From Cokeromyces recurvatus (lineage: Eukaryota; Mucoromycota; Mucoromycetes; Mucorales; Mucoraceae): a stretch of 64,000 bases of DNA. Positions 12,081-23,399 of the stretch are shown one piece after another (position 1 is the stretch's first letter; every line of letters begins with the position of its first letter). The notes beneath the pieces were generated by a model that searched no databases, was not told the origin of the DNA, and saw only the letters and a list, made by a program, of their open reading frames with translations. The DNA lies in contig NW_026251406.1 of the NCBI RefSeq assembly GCF_025118155.1, positions 255,501-319,500 on the forward strand, read 5' to 3'. A program made the translations under genes and the position numbers.

Positions 12081-14270
12081 TTATAAGACGACATCAGTAG
12101 TAGTAGTAGTAGTAGGAATAACAGGTGGTGTAACTATCTTTCGATTCTTTCGGTAATGTCGTGTTTCAGTTGGATCAAATCCTCCTGCTTCATGTCCAAA
12201 GACAGCCCATTCTGGTGTCTTGGCTATATAATCCATGCTCGTAAATGGCTTACCGCTCTTTACAAGCTCAAAGAATTTATCATAATCAATATGCGTATAC
12301 CATTCTCCATTAATCTTGAATTCCTTGCGTGCAATCAAGATGGAACATGAATGTGCATGCTCTGCTGCAATCTCATACTCTCCACCTAAACGAGCAACTA
12401 CCTGTCGACAAAAGTCAATCACTTCTACATGAAATGGAACATTAGCCATTGTCAAGTCACTTGCACCACTATAACCACAATAAGTGACACCCTTGACTTC
12501 AATAAATGAGGGCTTTCCACGATGTATTAATTCAATATAACCGTCAATCTCAGCTGTATTATATCCTTTCACAAGTGTCATACGATAGACTGTACGTTGC
12601 CCTTTAAGTGATAATTGCTCTAAACAGTTCAAGAAACGCTCCCAAAAATCTCTAAAAAGGGGACGATCTAGCTTTTTAAGAGAATCCTTGGTTGCTGCAT
12701 CTACACTGACATAAAGCTGTGTGACGGGGACCATATCTCTAATTTTATCTGGGAATTGAGCATTGGTTACCAAGAAGGAAGAAATGTTCTTTTCATGTAA
12801 CTTGTTAACAAACTCATTGATATAAGGATAGAAGATGGGTTCTCCAACGAGCGAAAGTGCACAATGACGTACTCGAAAGGCCTCTTGGAAACGGTCTGCT
12901 TTGACACCAGGTACACCTTTGAGTTGCTTGATCATCTTGTAATGATTTTCAAGTGCGCCATCCAAGATAAACTGAGGGTCATCCACTTGCCAACGCCAGG
13001 TAGTACCGACTGGATTAGTATGATGTCTCCAACAAAAGACACATTTATTAGCACAGGCCAAGGAAGGTGTAGTTTCCATACAAAGATGGCTTTGGATCCC
13101 ATAAAATGCCCGTTTATAACAAAAGCCGCGACCTCTTAAGGCAGATTTTGTCCAACGACAGATCTTGACACCAGAGTGGGTACCAACCACTTTATAGCCT
13201 TGCTTTGTCAAGTTTTTATGAATCATAGGTGAAACCATAGCACGAGGCTCTGTTTTAGTGACTGTAGTTTCGCCAATAGTTCGTTTTGGGTTTGCTTTAC
13301 TGTTTTCAAATTCTTGCTCTTCTTCAGCACGACGTTCTTTAGCAGCTTTAATTTTAGATGCCATTTTACCCATATCTTCAAGATCTATCATTTCATCGCC
13401 AGATCCTTCTTCATCAATAGTAGGAGTTGTTTCTGAAGATTCTTCATTATCGTCTTCATTTTCATCTTCTGATTGAAATGCAATATCTTGAGCAGGTGCA
13501 AATTCCAACGTATGTTGATCTTGGAGCTCAGTAATAAATCCATTTGCCCAATCCTCAAATTGCCCCTTTTGATCTGCATTTTTATCACATTCACCTAAAG
13601 GATAAATACGAGTAGCACCTAAGCGTCCTAGCCATTTATCAATATTGGCAGCTGCTACAATAAATTCCTCTCCATAAGCTGAATCACCCAATCCACAAAC
13701 TGCATATCTTAATTTCTTCAATGCATCACGATCAACTCGGAAGTCATAACGAAGATCATGAAGCCAATTAGTAAACCTAAAAAAGAAAAAAAAAGTTGAA
13801 TATATATTTTTTTTTAAATTCTATAATACATATAAATATACATATATTTATATAACAATGTCATACCAATCCAAAGGTCCTTCTACATTGTAAGTTGATA
13901 AAATAAATATACATACTGCCGTTTCCTGCAGTAAATAATCATTATCATATTCTGTAACGTCTAATACTTCCAATTTTTTCACTGTAAGCGATGAACTATT
14001 AATTTTAGCCTGAAGATCAGTAGCCATTGACTTTGCTGTGCCAGTCAGAGATGAAAAAATAATTTTAAGATGATCAATAACAACAGGTTCTTTTTGTTCA
14101 CATGAGCAGTTGTGTTCTGAAGTAGTTGGTTCTTTTTCGGGAGTAGATTGAGCTTTACAACATCCTTCACCTTTTGAACAACAATCTTCTTGTCCGTCTC
14201 TAGGTATCTCAGGACCAATAGAAAGGATGTTGGTAAATCCATACAATAAGCTATTAACAAAGTTACTCAT
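12081..14270 (-). CDS. TYW1: tRNA 4-demethylwyosine synthase
   Basis: Exons 14270-13867 and 13776-12081 give 699 aa. TYW1 condenses N1-methylguanosine-37 of tRNA-Phe with pyruvate-derived carbons to form the tricyclic base of wybutosine; in fungi it acts at the ER/cytosol. The N-terminal half is a flavodoxin domain (FSSLTGTAKSMA phosphate loop; STYNVEGPLDW; YAVCGLGDSAYGEEF). A linker rich in Glu/Asp follows, then the radical-SAM domain with the cluster motif CANKCVFC (C-X3-C-X2-C). The C-terminal part has the EYEIAAEHAHSCSILIA motif typical of the family. The intron is placed by continuity of GPLDW-FTNWL. A Cys-rich insert (CCSKGEGCC...CSC) precedes the flavodoxin domain. Assignment is firm. 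Confidence 0.95.
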
Positions 14271-15021
14271 TGTAAGAGAAGGAGAGAAAGAGAGACTTGA
14301 GATTATTGTATATATTAAAAAAAAAAAAAAGGATTTTATAGTTGAAACCTTTTTTTTTTTCTTACAGGTAGTGACTCGTTTCATAAAGCAGATAGTAATT
14401 GGCTGTGTTCATTCCGGAATTAGATTTCTCCACTTTTTTTTTTCCCCCTTGAAAAGCTGCTTTCAGTATAAATGTTAGTTATGGATTTATATTGTTAAAA
14501 TACTTGTGTCTTTTCAAATTTAAGCCTTCAGAAAAGAAAGAAATATAGCTTACATCTGGAATATGCATCTTTAATGAACTTGTAATATTTTAAACTGCGT
14601 TATTAAGCTTGAAGTGGAGAAATAATATACAAGCGTTAATTAATGTAATTATCTCAGGAACTAAAGTATGAGACAAAATCAATTTTTTTTTTCCTTGAAT
14701 CCAATAATTAAAATACTGAGTTTAACCGCTATTTTCAGAAAATGATAAATTGACAGTAGAATAGCTGCATATACAATGACCGACCTATTTAGCTTTGTGC
14801 TTCTTTGAATAAAATTGTGTACATAAAAAAAAAAATGCGCTAAAAAAAAATTATTGTTCAAAAAATAACAACAGATTTATTCTATTTAAGATTTATAGAA
14901 TATTTTAATGAATCAAGCGAATAGTCTTCAGGGGATTTTATTAACGCTTTTTATAATTTCTAGTTTAGCGTATAGAATAGTATTCCCTTCTTCTGTACAG
15001 TTTTTAATTGCTCTTTTGTAA
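14271..15021. other. Intergenic region upstream of TYW1
   Basis: 750 bp of AT-rich DNA holding the TYW1 promoter and the flank of a decayed kelch gene. A T-rich leader precedes the TYW1 ATG. No gene or clear regulatory site recognised. Confidence 0.5.
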
Positions 15022-15990
15022 TATATAGAATGTGGGTTATTATTGAACAAAATAAATTGCTTCGGTGGTGACTTGTATTTATCAGACACTCATAGAGTCT
15101 TCGATAGTATTATCAATATGCTTGACTTGACAATTTTGAATAGTAAAAAGAAAAATAGACATATCAAACAATTGCTGGCTGCTCCTGCGAATGTCATCCT
15201 AGTTAAAAGTCGACATGCATGTAAAATTATTTTATATTACTATTGAATATATATCGGATCCATACTCCATCACTTGTATGAAATAATTTAATCTTCTTCG
15301 ATTAAATAATAATAATGGCAATGATAATGATAATAATAGTAATAATAATAACGCATATGACATCGAAAATGGTACCAAATCTACCGACGAAGAAAATAAT
15401 GATAGTGATTCAACATCAAAGGCACTGAGTACAGGAGCAACAGTTGGTATAGCTGTCGCCTGTGTTGCTGTGGTAAGGATATTTATATATATATGAAGGC
15501 TTAATTCTATATAATTCATCAACACTTATTTATTTTATAGGCTATAATCGCTGCTGCAGTAATTGTATTTTATGTACGTAAAAAGAAGAAGACGACTACC
15601 AATAATAATAAAAATCAATACTACGATGAGAATGATAGCCATGACATTAATAATGATAATAATAATAATAATAATATAATGGATGAAGTGGATTGGGACA
15701 AGATAGAAGAGAATTATTTAGAGATGCCTGCATTACCTCAAACAAATAATAATCATTACCAGGCATCTATTCATAGTAATCATCATACACCTATCTCGAC
15801 AGTGCCTTATAGTGAAAATGAATCTACTACAGTTGTAAGCAACAATAATAGCTATCATCATTGCCACCAATTAAAGACTGTACAACCTGATTCTGTAAAT
15901 ATGTATCAGCATCCAAATGAATACAATAATGTATCAAAGCCAAATACTTATTTTTTTTTGCTAGCAGTGTTATATGTATCTAATAAATAG
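15022..15990 (+). pseudogene. Remnant of a kelch-repeat single-pass membrane protein gene
   Basis: Two separate pieces of one protein type remain. The first (15022-15135) reads INCFGGDLYLSD...INMLDLT, the beginning of a kelch blade as found near the N terminus of Mucoralean kelch/galactose-oxidase-like membrane proteins. The second starts near 15303 with Asn-rich sequence, then STGATVGIAVACVAV, an intron 15472-15540, AIIAAAVIVFYVRKKKK (a TM helix with basic stop-transfer) and a His/Asn-rich cytoplasmic tail ending at 15990. The intervening kelch blades are missing, stops lie in the join, and no start codon fits. An internal deletion is the simplest explanation. Tail reading frame confident; family identity inferred. 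Confidence 0.6.
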
Positions 15991-16196
15991 ATACTCGTTT
16001 TGCCAAAATTCACAACTATAAAGATAGGAGGTATGCTCAACACACTCTATTTCCTTACTTATATATATACGTACATATATATATGCATATGTATATATAT
16101 TACAAATAAAAATAGATTGTATGTTGAATATAGGAATCTATCCAGGTCTATAATAAAATGATACTAATATCAAATTATTTAAAATACACTGTTTTA

Positions 16197-17092
16197 TTAC
16201 ATAACTGTTTTCATTGCAATATATCCAATCATGACTGTTGATAATATACCAAAAATAAATGGTGTCCAATTATTAAAATTGGATCTCTCAACTAAAAATG
16301 AATGATAAAGATGCTGGTCTCCTGAATGATTCCTATAAGGCATTCTATGCTTATGTTCTTCTTCAATAACTGTTTCTTCTTCAATAAGAGGGTATCGACT
16401 TCTTGTTAATTCTACATTTTGAACATTTCCAAAAAAATCAGTTACTTTGACTTTATCAAGAGGACGATTGAATAAGTCAGAACGAATACCAGGATGAGAG
16501 GCAATCTTGACAGGATCATATGTATTAAACTACAAAGAATGAGTTATTAATAAAACTGTATTTATAAAGCCTTCCCTCTCTGTCTTCATACCAACTCTTG
16601 TAACGTCTTGTTACTTGTCATATCAATGTTTTCAAGAAATTCCAAGTTATAATACGTAAAACTATCAATAACGGCAACGCCAATATCATAATCTGTGTGA
16701 TGCTAGTTATAAAAAAAAATATATATATATAAGCTAAAATAATTACTTTTATCATCATTCATATTCTTACAGAATAAGAACTTTCATCTAGACGACTACT
16801 TCCGGTAGCTAGAATATTAGTTGAGTTGATTTTACTATACATTGTGTTGGCTTGACAAGTATCGATCATAAAAAGAATTTCATTGTATCGTTTCTTTTCA
16901 GACATTTGTTTAAAGGCATCTGCTAAATCATATGCACTAATCTCCTCTGCATCTTGAAATTTAAGGAATTCATCACCTCCATGGCCTGTCATGTATACAA
17001 GAATGTTTGATCGATCATCTGATAATAATCTTTTTGAACGAGGTGTATCAGGCGATACTCGACCTGCCATAAAATAAGAATAAGTATTTTAT

Positions 17093-17140
<48 letters not shown>

Positions 17141-17627
17141 TACATGCTTTAATTACCTGTTAGCATACGAATAAAGTTCTCTACTGTTACTTCGTATCCT
17201 CTATAGTCTACTTCTACGTTATCACCATATAAATCCAATAAACGGTTTGCATTATTGTAAACAGTTGCTGGATATTTATTACGTGGATTACAAGAGACGT
17301 CGTCAGCTAACATGAGAATGATATTAGAATCTGGAATGCCAAGTCGTTTTACTGTGCGATATATAGATAATGTGTTTGCTACATGACGATAATTAAACCA
17401 GAAACGAGATGTGCATACCTATACGTATATAAAAAAAGAGAGTAATGAATTAACAATAATAACAAAAAAAAAAAAAAAAAAAAAAAACCGTTATATAAAC
17501 CTACCAGTACTGCCCAGTTATTTGTATGACCACTTGAACTAAAAAAGCCCTCTACTTGTTCATTACAAAATATACATTTAAAGAAAAGGAATAAAAGAGT
17601 TAATAAACTCCATTTCCATTTTGTCAT
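16197..17627 (-). CDS. GPI8: GPI-anchor transamidase catalytic subunit
   Basis: Five exons, 17627-17505, 17418-17157, 17063-16771, 16702-16592 and 16529-16197, give 373 aa. This is GPI8/PIG-K, the caspase-like (C13) protease that cleaves the C-terminal signal and attaches the GPI anchor in the ER lumen. Order: signal peptide (1-22), [30 protein letters not shown], then the catalytic His in [11 protein letters not shown] and the catalytic Cys in [11 protein letters not shown] short linker leads to a C-terminal TM helix ([15 protein letters not shown]). All junctions keep phase. Length matches the usual ~390 aa. It is divergent from the coiled-coil gene, with ~370 bp between start codons. Confidence 0.95.
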
Positions 17628-17962
17628 TGTTAATAATTATAGAATAAAGATTTTTTTAAAAAAAAAAAAAAAGGAACAACGAATATTTAATAAATTAAAT
17701 TCAAAGTCCATAATATATGAAATTCTATTTATATACAATAAACAAGCCTTGACTTATACAGTGCAAATGATCCTTTAGTACAAAAGCTCTATTTGATATG
17801 TAAGGCAACGAACTACTCATTTGTTTAATAGTATTAAATATTTTTATGTTTATGACTCTTTTTTTTTTTTTTTTTTCAATTCTCCTCCTTTTTACTTATT
17901 AACAATGCATATATAACACCCTTCCCTTTTTTTTTTTGTTTGTTTTTTTTGGTTTTTCTTTT

Positions 17963-17994
<32 letters not shown>

Positions 17995-17999
17995 TAATC

Positions 18000-19001
18000 A
18001 TGTTAGAAGTAACAATGGAACATGATGACACAATGGATGCTTTTAAACCCATCGAACTCAAGGGTGAATCTGAATCAGATAAGGATCTTATCATCGACTC
18101 CCTGAGTGAATCACTCACAATTCACAAAGATATTGTTGAACGCATTCAAAATGAAACGGATGAACTCCAATATAGGTATGAGACACTCGAAAAACCTGAA
18201 CGTCAATATATTTTTGAACAAGAAAAGCAACGAATTCAGGAAGAACAACAAGAGATGACATTACGACTTGAACGCCTCGAACATGCTCATAAAGCCCTAG
18301 TGGATCAGTTAGAGGCCAAGGAGATAGAATATCAACGTATGGAAAGTCGATTTCAATCTCATGTTCAACTGAATGGAAAAGATGCTTCATCATTAGAAAC
18401 TAGTGTTCGAGATGTATTGTCTGACATTCATGAATTGTGTGTGTCGTTAGAGGTGATTGATAAAAAGGAACTTGAGCAGATGTTTGGATCAAAAGAAATA
18501 ATATGGAAAACAGAAAAGTGGTTGGTGGATAAAATTGTAAATAAAATCTGGAAGACACCGATACATCCTGGTATACCTTTGAACAATGCCTTTGAAAAAG
18601 TCCACAAATGGATCGAAAGGCGTAACGTAGCTTGGGCAACACGTATCAAGCAACATCTAGTAGGATTTATGGTAAAAGAGTCAAGTCAGGAAACAAACAT
18701 TGCGCGAGCCAAATTGATCGAGGAAGTGTTAAAAGATGTTGAAAAAATCTATCTTGTAAATAAAAAAGTGAAAGAAAAATGGGAAGAGATTGTGGATAAG
18801 GCACTGGAGTTAAATGTACTATTGAAATGTGAAGATGTGACTATATTAAATATTGAGGAAGGAACAGCATTTAATAAGCACATTATGACAAATGTGAATA
18901 AACAAGATGGAAAAATAGTAGAATTCGTTATTTCTCCACCGTTTGTAGCTTCAAATGCTGAAAAAGGATTTTTGGTTCAAGCTCAAGTGTATTGTGTATA
19001 A
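18000..19001 (+). CDS. Coiled-coil protein of unknown function
   Basis: Single-exon 333-aa acidic protein with no introns. Residues ~25-115 show heptad-like, charge-rich helix (many E/Q/R/L) expected to form a coiled coil. Residues 140-290 are also helical and include a Trp-rich amphipathic stretch (WKTEKWLVDKIVNKIWKTP). The last 30 residues turn hydrophobic (FVISPPFVASNAEKGFLVQAQV), as in proteins that end in a small beta structure. I do not recognise the family. The frame is open 20 codons upstream, but that part encodes only Phe/Leu/Ser from a CTTT repeat, so the ATG at 18000 is preferred. Confidence 0.65.
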   Translation: MLEVTMEHDDTMDAFKPIELKGESESDKDLIIDSLSESLTIHKDIVERIQNETDELQYRYETLEKPERQYIFEQEKQRIQEEQQEMTLRLERLEHAHKALVDQLEAKEIEYQRMESRFQSHVQLNGKDASSLETSVRDVLSDIHELCVSLEVIDKKELEQMFGSKEIIWKTEKWLVDKIVNKIWKTPIHPGIPLNNAFEKVHKWIERRNVAWATRIKQHLVGFMVKESSQETNIARAKLIEEVLKDVEKIYLVNKKVKEKWEEIVDKALELNVLLKCEDVTILNIEEGTAFNKHIMTNVNKQDGKIVEFVISPPFVASNAEKGFLVQAQVYCV

Positions 19002-19098
19002 ACTGTTGTGTTTCAAATTAATAATTTTTTATTTTATTTTATTTTATTTTATTTTATTTTATTTTTCTTTTTAATTTTTTTCTTTTTGCATACAAATA

Positions 19099-19711
19099 AT
19101 GAATAAAGAATCATTAGCTAAGCATGCAATTAAGACTTTTACACATAATTTACAACAATCAACAGTATCACAGCATAATGAACAACAACAAACTAATAAA
19201 CACTGGTGGCGTATGAAAAAATCACAACCTTCAATTTTGTCAAAAGAAGAGCAAAAATTACTAAACCGAGTTAAATCAAGGGCTCATTTCCTGGATCGAG
19301 GATTTTCTTGTTGTTGCTTCCAAATAGGTTTTGATGGGCTCATAGGTAATAATAATATTAAAAAAAAAGAAGGAGAGAGAGAGAGAAAAGAAAGAATTGG
19401 AATAAGGTAAATTGACAACTTGTTTCATAGGCTTTATTCCTATTATAGGTGACTTTATTAGCTTTTTATTAGCCCTTCAACTCGTTCATATGTGTATGAC
19501 AGCAAATCTGCCTAATAGCTTAGTGTCAATAATGATGTTTAATATTGCGTTTGATTTTATAATAGGGCTCATACCAGTTGCAGGTGATTTTTTTGATATT
19601 ATGTACAAGTGCAATACAAAGAATGCATTGTTGTTTGAGAACTATTTGTTAGACAGAAGAAAGAAAGAAGAGAGTTTACTACTGCAGAATAATAATACTG
19701 CTATAATGTAA
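19099..19711 (+). CDS. DUF4112-type membrane protein
   Basis: Exons 19099-19345 and 19431-19711 give 175 aa. A basic N terminus leads to RAHFLDRGF, then GFDGLIGFIPIIGDFISFLLAL, and later DFIIGLIPVAGDFFDIMYKCNTKN. The paired G(F/L)IP-(I/V)-(A/G)GD motifs and the ending with N-ENYL are the hallmark of the DUF4112 family of small membrane proteins, whose biochemical role is unknown. The intron is 85 bp and separates LIG from FIP. The start codon follows a TTTTA repeat 24-90 bp upstream. Confidence 0.75.
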
Positions 19712-20105
19712 TCATGAAAAAAAAATCATATACCCATTAAATCGTTGTTTAACGGTTCTATCAAAGACAAATAAAAAATAAAATGTACGAGAACTCTTAT
19801 AAACGTACTACATTACTATATACCATAAATTTATGATTTGAGTGCAAATCGTCACAGTTTATTTCTCTTCATATTTGCTATGTTTAAGTGACTTGAAGTT
19901 TCACTAATATAAATAAAGCAATTTTATTTGTCTCCTTAATTGAATGTCTAGATTAAAATAATATCATTTGATTTGATTTGTTTGGTTACATCTGATAAGC
20001 AACAACAACAAAAAAAAAAAAAAAAAATTGAATTACAGATTTTTTTTTAAGGTTTATTAATCTTTAATAGCTTTCATTTTTTTTTTTCCCCTGAACATTC
20101 TGATC

Positions 20106-21551
20106 ATGACTCGATCATCACCATGGTCCGATCTTTCAATAGAAATTTTACAGCTTATATTTTCTTATAATTTCTCAAATATAGATCTTCATCACTGCCA
20201 GCTTGTCTGTAAATCTTGGTCACGAGCTGCCCATTATACCCTCTATTCTCAAATCTTTTTAACTAGTCTTCCTAAAGCCCTTCGTTTCCTTCACACACTT
20301 AACACCTTACCTAGCTTTGGATTGCTTGTCAAACAAATTATATTCTCAAATCAAGTATTTAAGAGAAGAGGCTATCCTTTAGTGTCATTTGAGGAATGGG
20401 ACATATATCGTATCTTTGATAATTTAGGAGAACTATGTCCTAATGTTCAAAAAGTTGAAATGAGGTTCCCAGACAGATATTACTGGATGAGCCTTGCAAG
20501 AGGTCGTAAGTTATTAGGACACTGGAAACGTCTTAAGGAGGTTCAATTACCTTTATCAGGATTTGAAGAAGAGATGGCCTTTGTCGATTCGGTGATGGCC
20601 TTTAAGGATACATTAGAAGAACTTGTGGTAAATCTAGATTATCATAAACTAGCAGAAGAGCGCTACTATACCGTTATTTGGCAAAACCTTGGTCAATTTG
20701 TGTCTCTAAAAAGACTTGATTTACATCAAATGACACAAACGGGGAACTTGGTAGAATTAGAACAGAAAATGAAGGAACTATCGCCTACCGTCTCATCTGT
20801 CTCCTTTGGTACATATACAGAAAAGAATATTTTCGAGAGTAAACCTCACAACTTGTCCTTGGTTCGATCATGTCCTTACGTAAGATCTCTCAAAGTAAAT
20901 ACAGTGATTATAGATAATAATGCGATTGATTACTTGATGCACAAGTTTCCTCACCTTTCTCACTTAACACTTAACACGGGGTGCGACAACATGACAAACT
21001 GGTTCATGTATCTTTATGGTTCTTTTGAGTTATGCCAGACATCCAAGTTCATTCATTATTTGGATAAGATGCATTCATTTGACATGATTCTAGCTATCTC
21101 TAATGTGGATGACCTATTACATCAACTTATCAACAAGTACTGTGATATGAGGTTTATACTGAGTTTTGAAGATTGTTTTTATTTAGATGATTGCAATATG
21201 AATGAGTATCATAAAGAGCCCATTATAAAACTTGAAAGGAAGCAAAGCACTATTACTGCAACACTCTATTTTGTTTGTGAACAGCCAGAAAAGACTATGC
21301 AGACATATATCAAAAGATATGGTAATCAAATAAGGAACTATTTGGAAATTCGAAATATGCAACAGATTTATTTGTTAAATGATGTGTTAGAATACTGTAC
21401 AAATTTGAAGACATTGCATTTAGTAGGTTATAGTAATCTAACGGTCAACAGCCAAATAGTCATCAACAAATCTATTGAAGAGTTGATTTTAGATAATTGT
21501 ACTGAAGATATCTATAAACAGTTATCGAAGCAATTGCCACAATTAAAGTAG
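20106..21551 (+). CDS. F-box protein with leucine-rich C terminus
   Basis: Single-exon 481-aa protein. Residues ~5-50 form an F-box (WSDLSIEILQLIFSYN...CQLVCKSWSRAAHYTLYS), which binds Skp1 in an SCF ubiquitin ligase. The rest contains irregular leucine-rich repeats (LKRLDLHQM, VRSLKVNTV, LSHLTLNTG, LKTLHLVGY, IEELILDNC), likely the substrate-binding part. This architecture is greatly expanded in Mucorales and substrates are rarely known. ATG is the first in frame after a T-rich leader. Confidence 0.8.
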   Translation: MTRSSPWSDLSIEILQLIFSYNFSNIDLHHCQLVCKSWSRAAHYTLYSQIFLTSLPKALRFLHTLNTLPSFGLLVKQIIFSNQVFKRRGYPLVSFEEWDIYRIFDNLGELCPNVQKVEMRFPDRYYWMSLARGRKLLGHWKRLKEVQLPLSGFEEEMAFVDSVMAFKDTLEELVVNLDYHKLAEERYYTVIWQNLGQFVSLKRLDLHQMTQTGNLVELEQKMKELSPTVSSVSFGTYTEKNIFESKPHNLSLVRSCPYVRSLKVNTVIIDNNAIDYLMHKFPHLSHLTLNTGCDNMTNWFMYLYGSFELCQTSKFIHYLDKMHSFDMILAISNVDDLLHQLINKYCDMRFILSFEDCFYLDDCNMNEYHKEPIIKLERKQSTITATLYFVCEQPEKTMQTYIKRYGNQIRNYLEIRNMQQIYLLNDVLEYCTNLKTLHLVGYSNLTVNSQIVINKSIEELILDNCTEDIYKQLSKQLPQLK

Positions 21552-22349
21552 CTTCAAAATATGATAAAACGATTATAAAATACTTTTTTTTTTGTAGTGA
21601 TTTATTATCAAAGAGCAGTTTGTGTATATAAAATAATATTTTTTTTTCTAGTCTCTTCTATTCTTGAAAAGAAAAAAGTTTAATCATCATTGGTGTTTAT
21701 CAATAAATAATCTTTATCTATGCTATATAATTAGCAATTTGATGTTATTATGTAGTTAAATCTTTATTTGTATAAAAACTCTTGAAGTTAGTTATAGACC
21801 TCTGTATTTAACATATGTTATAAAGTATAAACATATAGATATATAATATGAACATAATGCCTAATGCAATAATAACACACTGACTATTTACATATATTAA
21901 TATATGAGTTGCTCAATGTATCATATAGTATTTCAGTAGTTTTGTATATATTGATTTAACTAATCACTCAACAATTCAAATATAAAAAAAAAAAAAAAAA
22001 AAAAAATACTATCGTAGAAATAATAAAATAAAAGACTTGCAAGTTTATTTTTTCATCAACAATAATTGATAAAAAAAATACTATGCTGACATATTTAAAG
22101 ATAATCAAAGTTAAACTATGGACGCTCTTAAATTCATTTTCATCTTATTTTTCAATGAAAAAAAGACAAGTTTGTTGATACAATTTGAATCCGCTACCCC
22201 TTCCCCTTTTCTTTTTTTCTTGCTTAAAAGTTTTTTCCGAAACAGCACTTTATTTTTTTTCAAGCTGTTATAAAATAAACTTTTTTTTTTTATCTTTCTC
22301 TCTTTTTCTTTTTCGTTTTTTTTTCACTATTATTTATTAATTTAACAAC
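21552..22349. other. Intergenic region
   Basis: AT-rich DNA with an A-run near 21985 and a pyrimidine-rich (CT/T) stretch directly upstream of the dehydrogenase gene, typical of a strong fungal promoter and leader. No gene seen. Confidence 0.5.
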
Positions 22350-22556
22350 ATGGTTCAAACATTTATTGTTACTGGCGCTTCGCGTGGTCTTGGTCTCGAA
22401 TTTGTAAAGCAAATCGCTGCTAAAGGTGATACTGTTTTCGCTTGTGCTCGTAATCCTACTGCTTCTACTGGACTTGAAGCCTTGTCAAATAAAAAAAATG
22501 TCTTTTTAGTTCAATTGGATACCAACTCCGAAGAGTCAATTAAGGTAATTATATAG

Positions 22557-22587
<31 letters not shown>

Positions 22588-23247
22588 AGTGAGTAAGTGA
22601 GTGAGTGAGAGAAAAAAATAGAGTCATAACACGTTGTTGTAGGCTGCTGCTGAAGAAATCGAATCCAAGGCGCCAGAAGGTGTTGATGTCTTGATCAATA
22701 ATGCTGGTATCTGTGGTACCATGAAGCTTGATTTTGAAACCTCGTAAGTTCCTCCCCTCCTCTCCCTTATATATATATATATATATAAATATAATAATCC
22801 ATTAATTCTCTTTTATATAGTTCTAAAGAAGAGCTTACCAAGGTCTTTGAAACAAATGTTGTTGGTATGAATGAAGTCACAAAAGCATTTGTTCCTATTA
22901 TGCGTAAGCGTGGTCAAGATAAAGTTAAGAAGATTCTTAATATGTCTTCTATTCTTGGTTCTGTTGCTAGTATGCAAGATGCTGATGGTTGGGGTTTCAG
23001 TCCTGCTTATTGTATCTCTAAGGCTGCCTCTAATATGCTTACCAAAATGATGGCTAATAAATTAGGTAAAGAAAACTTCGTTGTCTATGCTTCCCATCCT
23101 GGTTGGTGTCAAACCGACATGGGTGGACATGCTGCTCCCACTACTACTGAAGATTCCATTCGTGGCCAGCTTGCTATTATTGATAGATTAACTGAAAAAG
23201 ATAATGGCAAATACTATGACTTTGAAGGACAGACTTTACCTTGGTAA
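22350..23247 (+). CDS. Short-chain dehydrogenase/reductase (SDR)
   Basis: Exons 22350-22544, 22643-22743 and 22821-23247 give 240 aa. A classical SDR with Rossmann fold: TGASRGLG (cofactor loop), ARNP after the second strand (NADP preference inferred from the Arg), NNAG, catalytic Ser in MSSILGS, and Y-C-I-S-K (YxxxK). The PGWCQTDMGG loop resembles C-factor and carbonyl-reductase-like SDRs. Substrate cannot be told from sequence. A long CT-rich leader and compact introns suggest good expression. Confidence 0.9.
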
Positions 23248-23399
23248 AAGAAAATAATACGACACTAGAATAATAGATAAATATAAATATAATAAAAATA
23301 GACTTAATTTTACATAAAATGAATTTCTTTATTATTTTATTATTATTTTTATTATTATTATTATTATTATTATTTTTTTTTTTTTTGAAAATGCATATT

